Positions 21,413-33,477 are shown, numbered from the stretch's first letter. The stretch: DNA of 64,000 nt from Sepiola atlantica (GCA_963556195.1 OY744516.1:33385486-33449485); one strand, 5' to 3'. The notes: generated by a model from the letters alone, not told the origin. Translations and numbers: made by a program.

Positions 21413-22455
21413 ATCTTCATACTTTGGTATTTAAATAATTTATCTCCTTGTAAATCTCTTCAGTTCTCTCATCACTTAAGAAAAAAATTAAAGACTTTTA
21501 AAGATTTAATTTTTTTCATCTCTTTTCTTTTATTTTCTCTTTTTTTTAAGTGTTACATTATTGAGTATAATCAAACTTTTAAGAATTATATCGGGGCTTA
21601 TCAGAAGGGAAAAAAAAAGTACAGAAGGTGTTGACTGACAAACACTTTGTAGTTTTCTGTCTTGTTTGACACACCTTTGCAGCGAGATGATCACATGTGA
21701 TGGTGTGATGATTGCTACAACACTGACAAATAATAACAATACACAGATAAAAACTGTTTTGTTTTTCTCGTTTAATAATGAGCAGAAAAAAATCCATAGT
21801 TTTAATTAACCTAACATTTGTTTTACATTCAGGAGAAGAAATGTTTTTCTATTTGATTTATTTTAAGAAGCAAAGTTTTATTTGTATTGTATCTCGTCTT
21901 AGAAAAGAAAGATTTCGCCATGATCTGACAAACCATCCATCCATCCATCCAATCCCTCTTCCAACACAGTTTTTCTTTCTGTTATTTTTCTCACTTGATC
22001 ATTATTTACAATTTAAATTCTGTTATAAATCAAGCTAAATCAGATTCTTTGTGTGAAATGGCAAACAAGTAAATCTAATGAGTTATTTAGATGTGGGGGT
22101 GGGGATAAGAAACAATTTAAATCTTTAATAAATTTTATGATGTTGGTTTGCACTTTGCATGTGTGAGACGTTTGACGCTATCTTTTGATTCCATTACAAA
22201 TCTAGAATTGGTATAGTCACTAAGAAAAATTGTTTTCAGAGTTGAAGAAAAAACTTTCAATTCTCCATAATCAAAACAAGATTTGACACATTGGCTCGCT
22301 TATCTTCGAAAAGGGCAGAACGATGACGAAAAAGAAGATAACGTTTGTTTGCAAATTTGTTTTATTTTCTCATCGCTATACTAAGCTTTTTTAGATTTAA
22401 ATTATTCTTTTTCTCGTAACTTTTAAAAGAATAATTTATATTTAGTGTAGATGTG
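21413..22455. other. Nothing recognised
   Basis: A short (CCAT)n run lies near 21,935-21,950. Frames of 60-97 codons lack domains. Confidence 0.4.
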
Positions 22456-23067
22456 TATTTATGTTAACTTACATAATATTATATAAAATTATTTATTTAT
22501 TTATATATATATTTATGTTTACTTACATAATATTATATAAAATTATTTATTTATTTATATATATATTTATGTTTACTCACATAATATTATATAAAATTAT
22601 TTATTTATTTATATATATATTTATGTTTACTTACATAATATTATATAAAATTATTTATTTATTTATATATATATTTATGTTTACTTACATAATATTATAT
22701 AAAATTATTTATTTATTTATATATATATTTGTTTACTTACATAATATTATATAAAATTATTTATTTATTTATATATATATTTATGTTTACTTACATAATA
22801 TTATATAAAATTATTTATTTATATATATATTTATGTTTACTTACATAATATTATATAAAATTATTTATTTATTTATATATATATTTATGTTTACTTACAT
22901 AATATATAAAATTATTTATTTATTTATATATATATTTGTTTACTTACATAATATTATATAAAATTATTTATTTATATATATATTTATGTTTACTTACATA
23001 ATATTATATAAAATTATTTATTTATTTATATATATTATGTTTACTTACATAATATTATATAAAATTA

Positions 23068-23085
<18 letters not shown>
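22456..23085. repeat. 54-bp AT-rich tandem array
   Basis: About 12 units built on 'TTATGTTTACTTACATAATA', then TTATATAAAATTATTTATTT and (TA)n. Units vary by TTTA and TA copy number. 54 is a multiple of three, which keeps a 97-codon MFTYIILYKIIYLFIYI-type frame open; I regard it as incidental. Confidence 0.95.
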
Positions 23086-23111
<26 letters not shown>

Positions 23112-23169
23112 CATTTGTATCGGTGATATGTAGGGTGTGTATGTATATGTTATATAGATTGTGTGTGTG

Positions 23170-23207
<38 letters not shown>

Positions 23208-23660
23208 TAAAAGTTCATACATTCAAAATCAGGTGTAAAGAGTAAAAAGTTTGAATAAAGGTGACTTTTGTGTACGTTTCGAAATAGTCTTTTTTAAATA
23301 AACTGGAAAAATTGCATTATATTATATAACATTTTATGTATATTTGTATGGGTGTATATGTTATATATATAAAGATAAGTATATAATTAATTAAACGAAT
23401 TCAAATATTTTGATAAAATGAAATTAAAACCAATATTTTTAAAAAGTGCTCAACATTGAGTAGAGCTAATAATCTGCTACATGAGATTTTGAATAAAAAT
23501 ACCATAAAACTTGGCTATAACAGTACACGAAAAAACTAGAAAAATAATTAAAAGCCATAATAGATATATAGAGAAACAACAATGAGATTAAGAAGACCCA
23601 AGATAGTAATGACAAAGGATATAATAAGTGTAATTGTAAAATAAAAAAAAACAACTGTCC
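23086..23660. other. (TA)n-rich region with a short GTGCTCAA...GAGTAGAGC repeat
   Basis: (TA)n tracts lie at 23,080-23,108 and 23,175-23,203. The block AAAAGTGCTCAACATTGAGT with AGAGC (about 23,444) recurs in variant form at 17,811 and, in reverse orientation, at 50,568 and 55,765, each time near (TA)n. Probably the end of a dispersed element. Confidence 0.45.
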
Positions 23661-24290
23661 ACACTCGTCCTGTCGGCGGGGTCATGAATTTGCCGACTGC
23701 AACTGCATGCACATATGTACCCCCCTGAAAACGGGTTACCTGTAGGCCGTTAGTGGCAACTCATGATGCTTTAGGACAGGATCCTGGTGGTGTAGCCGTT
23801 CTTCCACTTCGGCTAAATGGGAGGTTGGAGAGGCCTGATCTGATCAATCGGCTGATCACGTCATGCCCTAGTATCTATAAGTTTATCCCCAACCGTGTTA
23901 TTCAATTTGATTCTTTAAAAGATCAAAACCTTATTTTTCCTTTTAATTTTTCTCTCCAAATAGATACTAGAAGGCGGTGTCTGAGGGTCAATTACGCTGA
24001 GAACAAAGAAGATTACCAATGCCAAAGAGTAATGTTTTCAAAAAAGTAATGTTTTCTTTGGAGTGGTGTTTTATTAGAGTAATGTTTCCCTATCTCAGTA
24101 AAATTCCCTTCTACGAGTAACTTTCCCATTCTCACCGAAATGTCCTTCTACGAGCAATGTATTCTGAGAGTAAGGTATTTTAGGAATGTAAATAATTATC
24201 CTACCTATAGAATTATATTTGACAACTGTATTCAGCTTTAATAATCCATAGATGGTTGATATGCCATAAAACAAAACAACCCACACCAAA
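23661..24290 (+). repeat. CCTGTCGGCGGGG dispersed repeat, full-length type
   Basis: It opens with TCCTGTCGGCGGGGTCATGA, continues through GACAGGATCCTGGTGG, GATCAATCGGCTGATCACGT and ATAGATACTAGAAGGCGGTG, and ends with CATAGATGGTTGATATGCC. The same order occurs at 48,868-49,460, and its first 290 bp at 53,168-53,460. The tail also stands alone at 63.7-63.85 kb. A repeat with a distinct head and a tail shared with other copies is compatible with a SINE or LINE 3' end. The frame at 23,753-24,049 is not conserved between copies. Confidence 0.75.
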
Positions 24291-24329
24291 CTAATGCTAT
24301 GGATCTGTTGTTTAGGGTATTCTCAGTTT

Positions 24330-24495
24330 TTTCCCAGCTTGTGCATGGGTATTTTCAAAGAGTAATGTTTTCAAAGAGCAATGTATTCTAGGAATATAAA
24401 TAATTATCCTACCTATAGAATTATATTTGATCAACTTTATTCGGCATTAAATAACTCATAGATGGTTGATATGCTGTAAAAAAAACAACCAAACA
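24330..24495 (+). repeat. Second copy of the repeat's 3' tail
   Basis: CAAAGAGTAATGTTTTCAAA to GATGGTTGATATGCTGTAAA duplicates the end of the element just upstream, so the tail is present twice in tandem. Confidence 0.75.
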
Positions 24496-24578
24496 CAACA
24501 ACTCTTCACTATAAGAAAAATGTTTAGCTAAGAGTATAGTCGACATGGGAACAGTGTACCCGGAAGTTAATCCTAATC

Positions 24579-24887
24579 AAAAGAGATGTTATGTAGGAGG
24601 AACTAATACATATTTTAATACCAGGTACAGGAACCATAAAGTATCTTTCAATCACCCTGAAAAAGATGGATGACACATTATTATCTCAATACATATGGTT
24701 TCTAAAGACAAACAATCTGGTATCTGTCCTCGAATGGAGCATTTTAAGAAAGGCTTCAACACTTACGGTAGACAATCCTACATATTTTCTCTGTCTTAAT
24801 GAAAAATTAGAGATCAGTAAGTTCCCAGAGAGGGATAAATTATTAAATCAGAAAGATGAAGTAGGAATTAGTTGTAGGCATTGAAAT
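24579..24887 (+). mobile_element. Penelope-like element remnant, GIY-YIG endonuclease C-terminus
   Basis: Frame one reads CYVGGTNTYFNTRYRNHKVS (the GIY-YIG nuclease core region). After a frameshift near 24,665 it continues as LLSQYIWFLKTNN, LEWSILRKAS, YFLCLNEKLEISKF, LLNQKDEVG and CRH before a stop at 24,884. Spacing and residues follow the C-terminal endonuclease of Penelope-like elements (the LSKYIW, WSI, CLCLxEK, LNKRxE and CRH signatures, known from the family). The RT domain is absent. The remnant is broken and cannot be active. Confidence 0.8.
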
Positions 24888-25675
24888 AAAATAATATATA
24901 ATTCTATAAATAAAACCTTCAACCACCATTCGATACTATAAATATGTTACGCAAATTAACATAACAATAATAATTTCACGAAATAAGCAATAGATATTAA
25001 TCTAAATTCCTTATAATATTCATAAAAGAAACAAAAAAAAAAACTTTGTAGAGATACAGAATAATTTCAGGTCTACTTTCATTTCATTAATTTAAAATGA
25101 TTTTATTTGCTTTATTTAAAAATAATACTATTAAAAATAAAAATAAAACAAAGAAAAAAATACTCTCTACAAGATTATAAAAAAGAAATAAACAGGATTT
25201 ACTTATACTAAACAGTCATGCAAGTTGCTTTGCTGATGTGTATATGGTAATTTAAAATAAATGTTATATAAAATTAAAGACTCATACAATTGAGATGTTT
25301 TAAGACTTATTTTCTCAATGTGAATTCATTCTATTAAATAACTGAATTTCAGTTCATTCAGCTAATGAATTCCTAGTGCTTTTAGATTTGGCATTACGTT
25401 TATTTAATCAAATTAACTTTTTAAAATAACCTTTACACATTTGTCAGTAATTTTTTGTAAATAATAGGAAACATTTATGTTTTAAAAAATAATCTCGGTA
25501 CAATGTATTATTTTATACTTTTTGATTTTAAACTGACTTCTGGCATTGTTGTGTTTTTTAGTATCTATAGTAAGTAGTCATTTAAAAAAAACGATTATAG
25601 AATATCCTTAACATTTTTTATTCATTTAATTTACTCGAATATAGTCACAATACCATTAAGTTTTTAATATCCTAT
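24888..25675. other. Very AT-rich, nothing recognised
   Basis: No frames over 60 codons and no clear repeats. Confidence 0.4.
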
Positions 25676-26640
25676 TAGACTGCAGTGCAATGACAGATCC
25701 ATGATTAAATGCATTAGCAACATGAAATGTGACCAATCCCAACACATTAGGTCAAAGAATTAGCTGAAAGCACTACATTTGCTAATCTGTTACTCTAGCA
25801 GAGGAGCGGGCAGCCTTTTCTGAGTGAGGGCCAGATGAGACTTTTGGAAGGAGATCGCGGGCCGGAGTGAAAACCGAAATCTCAGAATTACTATATTTTG
25901 TTTACATGAATAAATTGTGCAAAAATTGCATTGAACACTCTACAAATCTGATATTTTTTCTCAAGAGACTTCTGTATGTGATGTTATAAAAGGCGCCGAC
26001 GAAGAGCCATTTTGGAATCATAAAAAATAATGACGGGGGAAGTAGCAAGTTGATCCAGCATTCGTTTTGACACACCTCACATAGGTTCTATGTTTCATGC
26101 CCTTTCCTCGTCTCTCATTTCCTCTTTTTTCTCTCTTTCTCTTTTCATCTCAGGCCAAGGATTTGAAATTAATAGTTAAAGAAAAATGAAATATACATGC
26201 ATCATCGCTCGCTGATATTTATACATTTACATCCCACTGTGACTCTTAATCGAAACCTACTTTTACGTGTATGTCACAAAATGATATGAGTTTTACTGGG
26301 AGGTCCGCAGGCCGGATTGCAATAATAAAGCATAGCAGGGTGGCGGGCCGGACAATAAGCCTTCGCGGGCCGGATATGTCCTGTGGGCCAGAGGTTGCCC
26401 ACCCCTGCTCTAGCACATTCATGTGGAGTGTTCATTCACCTGGATAAACCATTGCAGAAGTATGAATGTCTTGAATCGCAGGAAGATTGGCCGGCCAAGG
26501 TAAACTTAGAATCAAGTGATCAGACAAGACTATATATTATGATTTTGAGATAGTTGACCTGCTGAACATTTAAGAGTTAGCTTGTGAAATATAAAAAAAA
26601 ATGTCTGACCCCTGGATAAGGGAAAAGTGATATTAAATAG
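25676..26640 (+). mobile_element. LINE remnant (RPRKTW-type C-terminus), split by a hAT MITE
   Basis: 25,676-25,800 and 26,416-26,640 align in order with 60,695-61,075. Shared blocks are GCAGTGCAATGACAGAT, CCAACACATTAGGTC, GTATGAATGTCTTGAATCGC with AGGAAGATTGGCCGGCCAAG, and TGACCCCTGGATAAGGG. The translation through 26,470-26,530 gives MNVLNRRKIGRPR-type residues followed by a Trp/Gln/Val-rich segment, the typical C-terminal tail of a LINE reverse transcriptase. Stops and frameshifts are many. Confidence 0.75.
25801..26407. mobile_element. hAT-type MITE with perfect 8-bp TSD
   Basis: CTCTAGCA stands at 25,793-25,800 and again at 26,408-26,415. The ends are GAGGAGCGGGCAGCC and GGTTGCCCACCCCTG (inverted, 11 of 15 matching). 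The subterminal regions are rich in GGGCCGGA-type motifs, as in many hAT non-autonomous elements. 607 bp, no transposase. It interrupts the LINE remnant, so it is the younger insertion. Confidence 0.9.
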
Positions 26641-26923
26641 AGTGAAAGAGAGTATCTGCATATTTTTCTGTAATGAGCACTTTTCTTTTAGATAATTCTT
26701 ATTTCTGCTACTCTCTAATTCATTCTGTATTCAGCAAGTTATCTAATATATATTGTCGATGTTTGTATGTGTGTGTAAAAATAGAAGCCTTGATTTTTAA
26801 ATGTAAAGCTTTAATATGCTCACTAATTGTATGCTTTCAGTACAAGGTTTTTGGAGTCTCTTTTTCTCTCTTATGTATAAAATTTGGGTTGAGTTGGATA
26901 TAAGATGATCTGAGTAGAGAGCT

Positions 26924-27955
26924 CAGGGTGATTCGGACAAATTTGCTAATTTTTGTAAAGGAAAAATTTTTTTAAATTCATATCTTGGCCACTAATTGAT
27001 GTATTCTCAAACGTCAGTGGGTCACTTAGAGGATCTTTTGCAGAATACAGCTCATTCGAAGAAGTTGCCCTGAGCATTTACCACAGTTTGCCGGCGGGAC
27101 CTGAACCTGAAGCATACGGCCTTCACAGTGTCTTTCAAGAGATGCTGAACATCAGTTTAATGCTGGCAATCAGCTCGTCCTTGATGTTGCAAGTTGTATG
27201 GTTAGTGCCTTTCTCAATTGCGCACCACACACACAATAGTTTATGGGTTTGAAATCAGGGGAGATGGAGATGGAGATTGGTGGAGTCTTGAAAGTTCTCA
27301 GACAGCCACTTCTGGGTTTTCCTGGAGGTGTAACATGGAGCTGAGTCTTGCTGCCACACATATGGCCTTCCCACAGTCACCCTCTTTACCTAAAGCTTGA
27401 CAACAGTGGACAGCACTTCAATATAGCAAACTGAATTAAGTCTTTTTTTAAAGATGTAGAGCAGCACAACATGACCTTCGCTTGAAACGCACCCAAAGAC
27501 TATCACAGTTTAAGGGAACTTGATCCTCATGACATGCAGGCTGTAGACTAGTGAGCTCTTGTTCCATACATTGTGCAACTGGTCCTGTGATGAACCAAAG
27601 CGTCTTCAGCTAAACTGGGTGTTTGACCTTTTTGAGGGGTTTCTTGACTTTAGTAAGGCAGTTCCCTTGGGCCTTGGTGGTTCGTAGTTGCGCGAACAAA
27701 GTCAGAAGACCTGTAATGATTCTTCCTGCTAGCCACTGCTTTTATGTCTCTGTAGCAATTCTCCAGCTCACATCACACTGCCTTCAAAGTATTCGATGAT
27801 CGTTGAGATGCAGTTAAGATTTTCACATTTTTGAATCCGGCGTGAATCATCATGATGCAAGTCACTCTTTTCCAATATTCCATTGCTTTCCATTCGTCGA
27901 AAATGGTGAATGGAATGAACAAAATTTGATTACTCATTAGGGCGGTTTATGGCAA
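26924..27955 (-). mobile_element. Mariner transposase pseudogene
   Basis: The minus-strand frames contain QLHVTPPGKPRSGCLRTFK, then SPDFKPINYCVCG, which correspond to the QDxAPCHTSxKTQxWL and SPDLNPxDYxxWG regions of mariner transposases that carry the last catalytic acidic residues. Further toward the plus-strand right, VFGCVSSEGHVVLLYIFKK and, beyond that, EWKAMEYWKRV-like pieces follow in the expected order, in several frames. The left end (26,924) is CAGGGTGATTCGGACAAATT, a mariner-type terminus. The right terminus is not found and may have been removed at the junction with the LINE at 27,956. Stops and frameshifts make it inactive. Confidence 0.8.
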
Positions 27956-29400
27956 GTATTTGTTTACATTGGATTTGAAGATGACCATGTAACCTGTAAG
28001 GAAGCAGTCCAGTGGTGACATGCTCCGCAGATAAGTTCTTGGAAAAAAACACTTTTCATGAAAATTCTGTTTAATGTTAGGCTCATGGAGGAAGAAAGGA
28101 AGGTTCTTTGCAGTTGTAGTAACAAGACAAGTTATTGCTGTAAATATCTTAACAGAAATTTAAGTTAAGTCGAAATAACGATAGAGTAGAGAAAGACTAG
28201 CAATGTTTCTTTTGTGAGTAAAAGGGCTGTAGAGATCATCACTCATTAGCTTGTGAAGTCAATTTTATACTCTGTGTTCATAACCTCCCTAGATGTGACA
28301 GCAGTATGCCATCATAAGACGTTTATGACTCTTTAAAGGATTTCATCATGAGTTGGGTACATTCTGGCGGGGTAGAATGATCCAATCTTTTTTTAGCAAC
28401 CTTAGCAACAGATTGGATATAAGTCATCCCATATAGATCTTGAGTGAGTTTATCAAAGCAAGAAAAAAGCCATTCATTTCAACTGGATCAAAACAAGGAT
28501 CTAGCGTTGGTGGTGAAAGGAGAGAAGCTTGGTTATAGAGATGTTAAATATAACAAGCCACTTTTCCCCCATTGCACCACATTTTCCAGATCGAGAGAGA
28601 AAACCAATCAGCAAGATCTTGATCCCCAATGGTCTTAGAAGTGCTGCCATAGACAGATGTGTTGTTTGCATAGATATCAACAAATGATTTCAGAATATAA
28701 TTTAAGAGATCATTAATGAAAATAAGGAAAAGAGTTGTGCCCAAAATCGATACTTGAGGTATGCTTGTGTTGCTACTATGCACTTTCGACTTTAGCCAAT
28801 CAATAAGAAAGAAAGGATTTGATGGTTGAGAAGACATTACTAGGTATTCTATAGCTAGCAAATTTGTGAAGCAACCCTTTGTACCAGACCCTATCAAAGG
28901 CCTTTGATATGTTGAGAGCTATTTCCCTAGAAACAAAGGTCCCATTGAGAGATTTAGTGAACCTCTGCAACATTACTGTAAGCACTTAAGCAGTTCATCT
29001 TGCAGGACAAAATCCATATTGCTTGTCACTAAGTAAGTAGATTGCTTTTGCTGAGGTGATTGACAACTTTTTGATTCATCAGAGATTACAACAACTTATG
29101 ACATATAGAATTATTGGTATGTACTGAGAATAAGACAGTTCTCCAGTATTTTTAAATACTGGGCAGACCAAGACATTTTTCAAAGAGATGGACAGCATTT
29201 CTACTTTAAGTAACGATTAAATATCTTTGTAAGTATAGGAGCAACTACTGGCAACACATTTTCAAGGACAATGACTGGAGTGTTACCTTACTGGCAACAT
29301 TCCAGACAGATATATGGATATAACTTCTGTCATAGTAGATGGTCCTGATTGTAAAGGGTAGTCCATGGAAAGAAGCCGTCAGAGTGGAATATCTTCCGGC
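27956..29400 (-). mobile_element. Jockey-like LINE, RT C-half to 3' end, degenerate
   Basis: Minus strand, from right to left. Residues ALNISKAFDRVWYKGLLHK (28,870-28,930) and LFLIFINDLLNYILKSFVDI (about 28,700-28,760) mark RT motifs, followed by YANN where the catalytic YADD is expected, so both metal-binding Asp are lost. PQVSILG replaces the usual PQGSVLGP. The thumb and tail region follows, with sequence related to the 9.2 and 10.7 kb copies, down to the shared 3' boundary at about 27,956. The endonuclease and ORF1 are absent (5' truncation), and frameshifts occur throughout. Confidence 0.85.
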
Positions 29401-29837
29401 ATCTAGGGACATCTACAGTTAAAAGGTGGGCTTTTCTCTTGAGGGTCAGGTATGAAGGTGTTCTCACCATTTGCAGCTATATTGAACATCAAATACGTAA
29501 AACGTTTTGAATAACTAATCTCGCTTTTGAAATTCAACGAAGAAAACATGTGCGAACTTTGTTTAAAGTAAGTAAATGTATCTAATTCATTTAAGCAAAA
29601 ACTGAAAGCAATCTTTTTATTGTGTGACAAAAAAAAGACTAAAGTTATTTACATTTCAAAAAAATATTTACCACTTTAAGTGAATAGCAGGAAGGACATA
29701 AAAATGATAGATTGCAATGCTATTTATTTAACTGTGCATAGCACTTAAAATAAATTTTATCTCTGAACAAATATGACATAGACAGATAATACATTTAGTT
29801 TAAATTCATGTATTTTATTGATTTTCCAGGCATTGTG

Positions 29838-29873
<36 letters not shown>

Positions 29874-30295
29874 ATATAAGTACATATGTTTCTAAACTTT
29901 TGTTAAGTGAATAGATGAAAGAGTTAATAATGGAATATAAAAGGGAAGGTGTTAAAGAAAAATAAGTCCTCTATTAAATTTGCCCATTAAGATGCAAGAA
30001 GGGGCATGTTATTAAAATTCATGTTAATGGTAGGGAAGGTGTTGAAAGTAAGTTAAAAGAGCCAGGGAATTTTTATCTCTAGCCTTGTTACAGACAACAG
30101 AAAGTATCTTTTTCTATTTCACTTTCTGAACTATTTTTATAACACACTCAAGCACTCAGTTTCTTTCTCACATGCTCAATCAGTTCTTCATGTACTTCTA
30201 GAATGGTGTATTTTGTCTTTTATAGATTCTTGTATGTTTCCTCTATTTTTTTTTTTTTGAATTCTCCCAATAATTTTTGTCCTTTCTATTGTTTA
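29401..30295. other. Nothing recognised, short (CA)n(TA)n
   Basis: (CA)n(TA)n lies at 29,837-29,873. A T-run at 30,248 precedes the pyrimidine arrays. Confidence 0.4.
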
Positions 30296-30297
30296 AC

Positions 30298-30784
30298 TCT
30301 CTCTCTCTCTCTTGTTTTTCACCCTTTCTCTCAATCCATCGTTTTTTTCTCACCCCTCTCTTTCTCTCTCTAAATCTCTATCGTTTTTCACCCTATCTCT
30401 CTCAATCTCTATTGTCCCCCCCTCTCTCTCAATCTCTATTGTCCCCCCTCTCTCTCAATCTCTATTGTCCCCCCTCTCTCTCAATCTCTATTGTCCCCCC
30501 TCTCTCTCAATCTCTATTGTCCCCCCTCTCTCTCAATCTCTGTCATTTTTCACTCTCTCAATCTCTCGTTTTTCACTCCCTCTCTCTCAATCTCTGTCGT
30601 TTTTCACTCTCTCTCTCTCTCAATCTCTCGTTTTTCACTCCCTCTCTCTCAATCTCTCGTTTTTCACTCCCTCTCTCTCAATCTCTGTCGTTTTTCACTC
30701 TCTCTCTCTCAATCTCTGTCGTTTTTCACTCCCTCTCTCTCAATCTCTGTCGTTTTTCACTCCCTCTCTCTCAATCTGTCGTTT

Positions 30785-30815
<31 letters not shown>

Positions 30816-31500
30816 AATCTCTGTCGTTTTTCACTCTCTCTCTCTCTCTCTCAATCTCTGTCGTTTTTCACTCTCTCTCTCAATCTCTGTCGTTTTTCAC
30901 TCTCTCTCTCAATCTCTGTCGTTTTTCACTCTCTCTCTCAATCTCTGTCGTTTTTCACTCTCTCTCAATCTCTGTCGTTTTTCACTCTCTCTCAATCTCT
31001 GTCGTTTTTCACTCTCTCTCAATCTCTGTCGTTTTTCACTCTCTCTCAATCTCTGTCGTTTTTCACTCTCTCTCAATCTCTGTCGTTTTTCACTCTCTCT
31101 CAATCTCTGTCGTTTTTCACTCTCTCTCAATCTCTGTCGTTTTTCACTCTCTCTCAATCTCTGTCGTTTTTCACTCTCTCTCTCTCAATCTCTGTCGTTT
31201 TTCACTCTCTCTCAATCTCTGTCGTTTTTCACTCTCTCTCTCTCTCTCAATCTCTGTCGTTTTTCACTCTCTCTCCCACAATCTCTGTCGTTTTTCACTC
31301 TCTCTCTCAATCTCTGTCGTTTTTCACTCTCTCTCTCTCAATCTCTGTCGTTTTTCACTCTCTCTCTCTCAATCTCTGTCGTTTTTCACTCTCTCTCTCT
31401 CAATCTCTGTCGTTTTTCACTCTCTCTCTCTCTCAATCTCTGTCGTTTTTTCACTCTCTCTCTCTCAATCTCTGTCGTTTTTCACTCTCTCTCTCTCGTT
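30298..31500. repeat. 27-bp pyrimidine-rich minisatellite
   Basis: Units of TCTCTCAATCTCTGTCGTTT plus TTCACTC, with a pure 27-bp period at about 30,950-31,170 and longer CT runs elsewhere. An earlier block (30,405-30,540) has CTATTGTCCCCCC instead of CTGTCGTTTTTCA. Two to three plus frames stay open over 420-497 codons, and a minus frame reads MRESEKRQR repeats. None is a gene. Confidence 0.95.
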
Positions 31501-31521
31501 TATCACCCCCTCTCTCGCTCC

Positions 31522-31582
<61 letters not shown>

Positions 31583-32420
31583 TCTCTATCTCACTCTATT
31601 GTTTATCACCCCTTTCCCTTCTTCTATCGTTTTTCTCTCTCTCTCCCAATCTCTCGTTTTTACCTCCCTCTCTCTCTCTCTCTCTCAATCTCTATTGTTT
31701 TTACCTCCTCTCTCTTGATCTCTATTGTTTTTCCTCCTCCTCTCTCTCTCTTTTAATCACTATCCATTAGCCCTTTCTTTCCAAATCTCTATTGTCACAC
31801 TTTAAATTGTTCACTTTCAACTGATTTTTCTCTTCCCTACTATTTTCTATTATTAATTAGGAAATATTTCTCTTTCTAAGATTAATTACTCTTTCTCTTA
31901 TTTATGATATTTTCTCTTCCTTTGTTTTATTTATGGTGTCTTTTAAAAAAATTATTTATGACTCTTGCCTCACTTTCCATTATTTATGACTTTCTCTCTC
32001 TTTCTGTTATTTATGACTCTTTCTCTCTTTTTGGTATTTATGATTTTCTCTCTCTCTCTCTCTCTCTCCCTCTTTTACTCTCTCTCCCTCCCTTACTCTC
32101 TCTTCCTCCCTTACTCTCTCTCCCTCCCTTACTCTCTCTCCCTCCCTTACTCTCTTCCGGTATTTATGACTTTCTCTTTCTGTTATTTATGACTCTTTCT
32201 CCCCCTCACTCTCTCTCTCTCTCTCTCTTTGGTATTTATAACTTTTTATCCCTCTTTGTTATTTATGACTCTCTCTCTCTTTCTGTTATTTAAAAACTGT
32301 CTTCCCCTCTTTATTATTTTTAGTTTATCTCTCTCTTTTTTTAAATTAACATTTCTGATATGTCCTGCTCTAACTATTTCTTCTGTCATCTCTCTCTCCC
32401 TTTCTCTCACAAGTCCTCTT
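31501..32420. repeat. (TA)n and degenerate pyrimidine-rich continuation
   Basis: (TA)n occupies 31,538-31,580. Beyond it, CT-rich sequence is punctuated by TTATTTATGACT blocks (31,905-32,290) and by a run of TCTCTCCCTCCCTTAC units (32,080-32,155). Confidence 0.9.
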
Positions 32421-33014
32421 TAAAGAGATCAAAAGGTTGTACTTAATGAATTCTTTAAAGAGTGCATTAGTAGCACTTGTTTGTCAGCTTTATCACTGTG
32501 TTCCATCTCTGATTAGAGCTTCTTCTGCAGGCAAAGGTGGTTTTACATTCACTTCAGGTGTGATGGTTGGGTGAACAAATCAAAGCCTTTGACTTTTCAG
32601 ATTCAATGTCAGGCCAAGTCAAATGAAGTAAAATGACCACTGGTTTGGGAAGGGGGAGGGGGGGGAGTCTGAGGTGTGGTAGTTTATAAGTGTTTTCAAG
32701 GGTGTTTTTATGTAAAGCAATGTCCAGATCACAAGAAGCAAGATGAAAAGACTTATTTAAATATTGTTTGATGAATAAATCATAATTATTTATTTGAGAT
32801 AATGAGATTTTCTTTTCATTTTTATTTTCCATTTGTTTTAATCTTACCGTTCATCAAATAATGAAGTGGTTGTTTCCTATAAGATCGACTTAAATTGCTA
32901 ACTAAATAACAAAGTTGGATATAAAGTTAAATTGAGCAAAGAAAAGTTTTTCACCTTGGGGATTGCTGAAAGTTTTGCACTAGAATAGATGACACACACA
33001 TACACTTTGCATGT
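32421..33014. other. Nothing recognised
   Basis: Unassigned sequence between the pyrimidine arrays and the duplicated segment; a G-rich run lies near 32,650. Confidence 0.4.
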
Positions 33015-33459
33015 GCAGCTGTAATTTCATATACATGTGTGGTGGATTGTGGGAGATAGTTACTGCTTGCATTAAACTAGAGGTATGTTAATCTATTGTC
33101 TGAATGGTTGGCTTCATGGATCTGGTCATGGACTATGGAATCGGCTATGCTGTGTTCAAATCCGATCAGAGATATTGTGGTCATTTATGAACTAATACCG
33201 TTGTGAAAGGGATGAACCCATAATGAGTAAAAGAGGAACTTGTGTTCAATTAATTTTATAATAATTGTTTACAATAGATATTTTACTTCAGATTTAAACC
33301 TTAACCCCAAAAAGTGTTCCCCGTAAAACTTACAAAACCAACCTAAACTTTTGTGAGTTTGGTTATCGGTTGTGATTTGCATGGGGCTTCTTGAACTAGT
33401 TATCATTTTGGAATTACCATTTTTTTTTTTATCGTACTCCACCGGTATACCTAATAAAA

Positions 33460-33477
33460 ATTCTAACTACTCTGGTC
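33460..33477. repeat. Target-site duplication, left copy of SINE B
   Basis: ATTCTAACTACTCTGGTC, 18 bp, repeated exactly at 33,640-33,657 on the other side of the SINE. Confidence 0.9.

Noticed and set aside
28544..28985. An active reverse transcriptase
   Set aside because: The catalytic YADD is YANN, neighbouring motifs are altered, and the frame is broken on both sides.
30277..31770. Three overlapping Ser/Leu/Phe-rich frames of 420-497 codons
   Set aside because: Same artefact in the 27-bp pyrimidine repeat.
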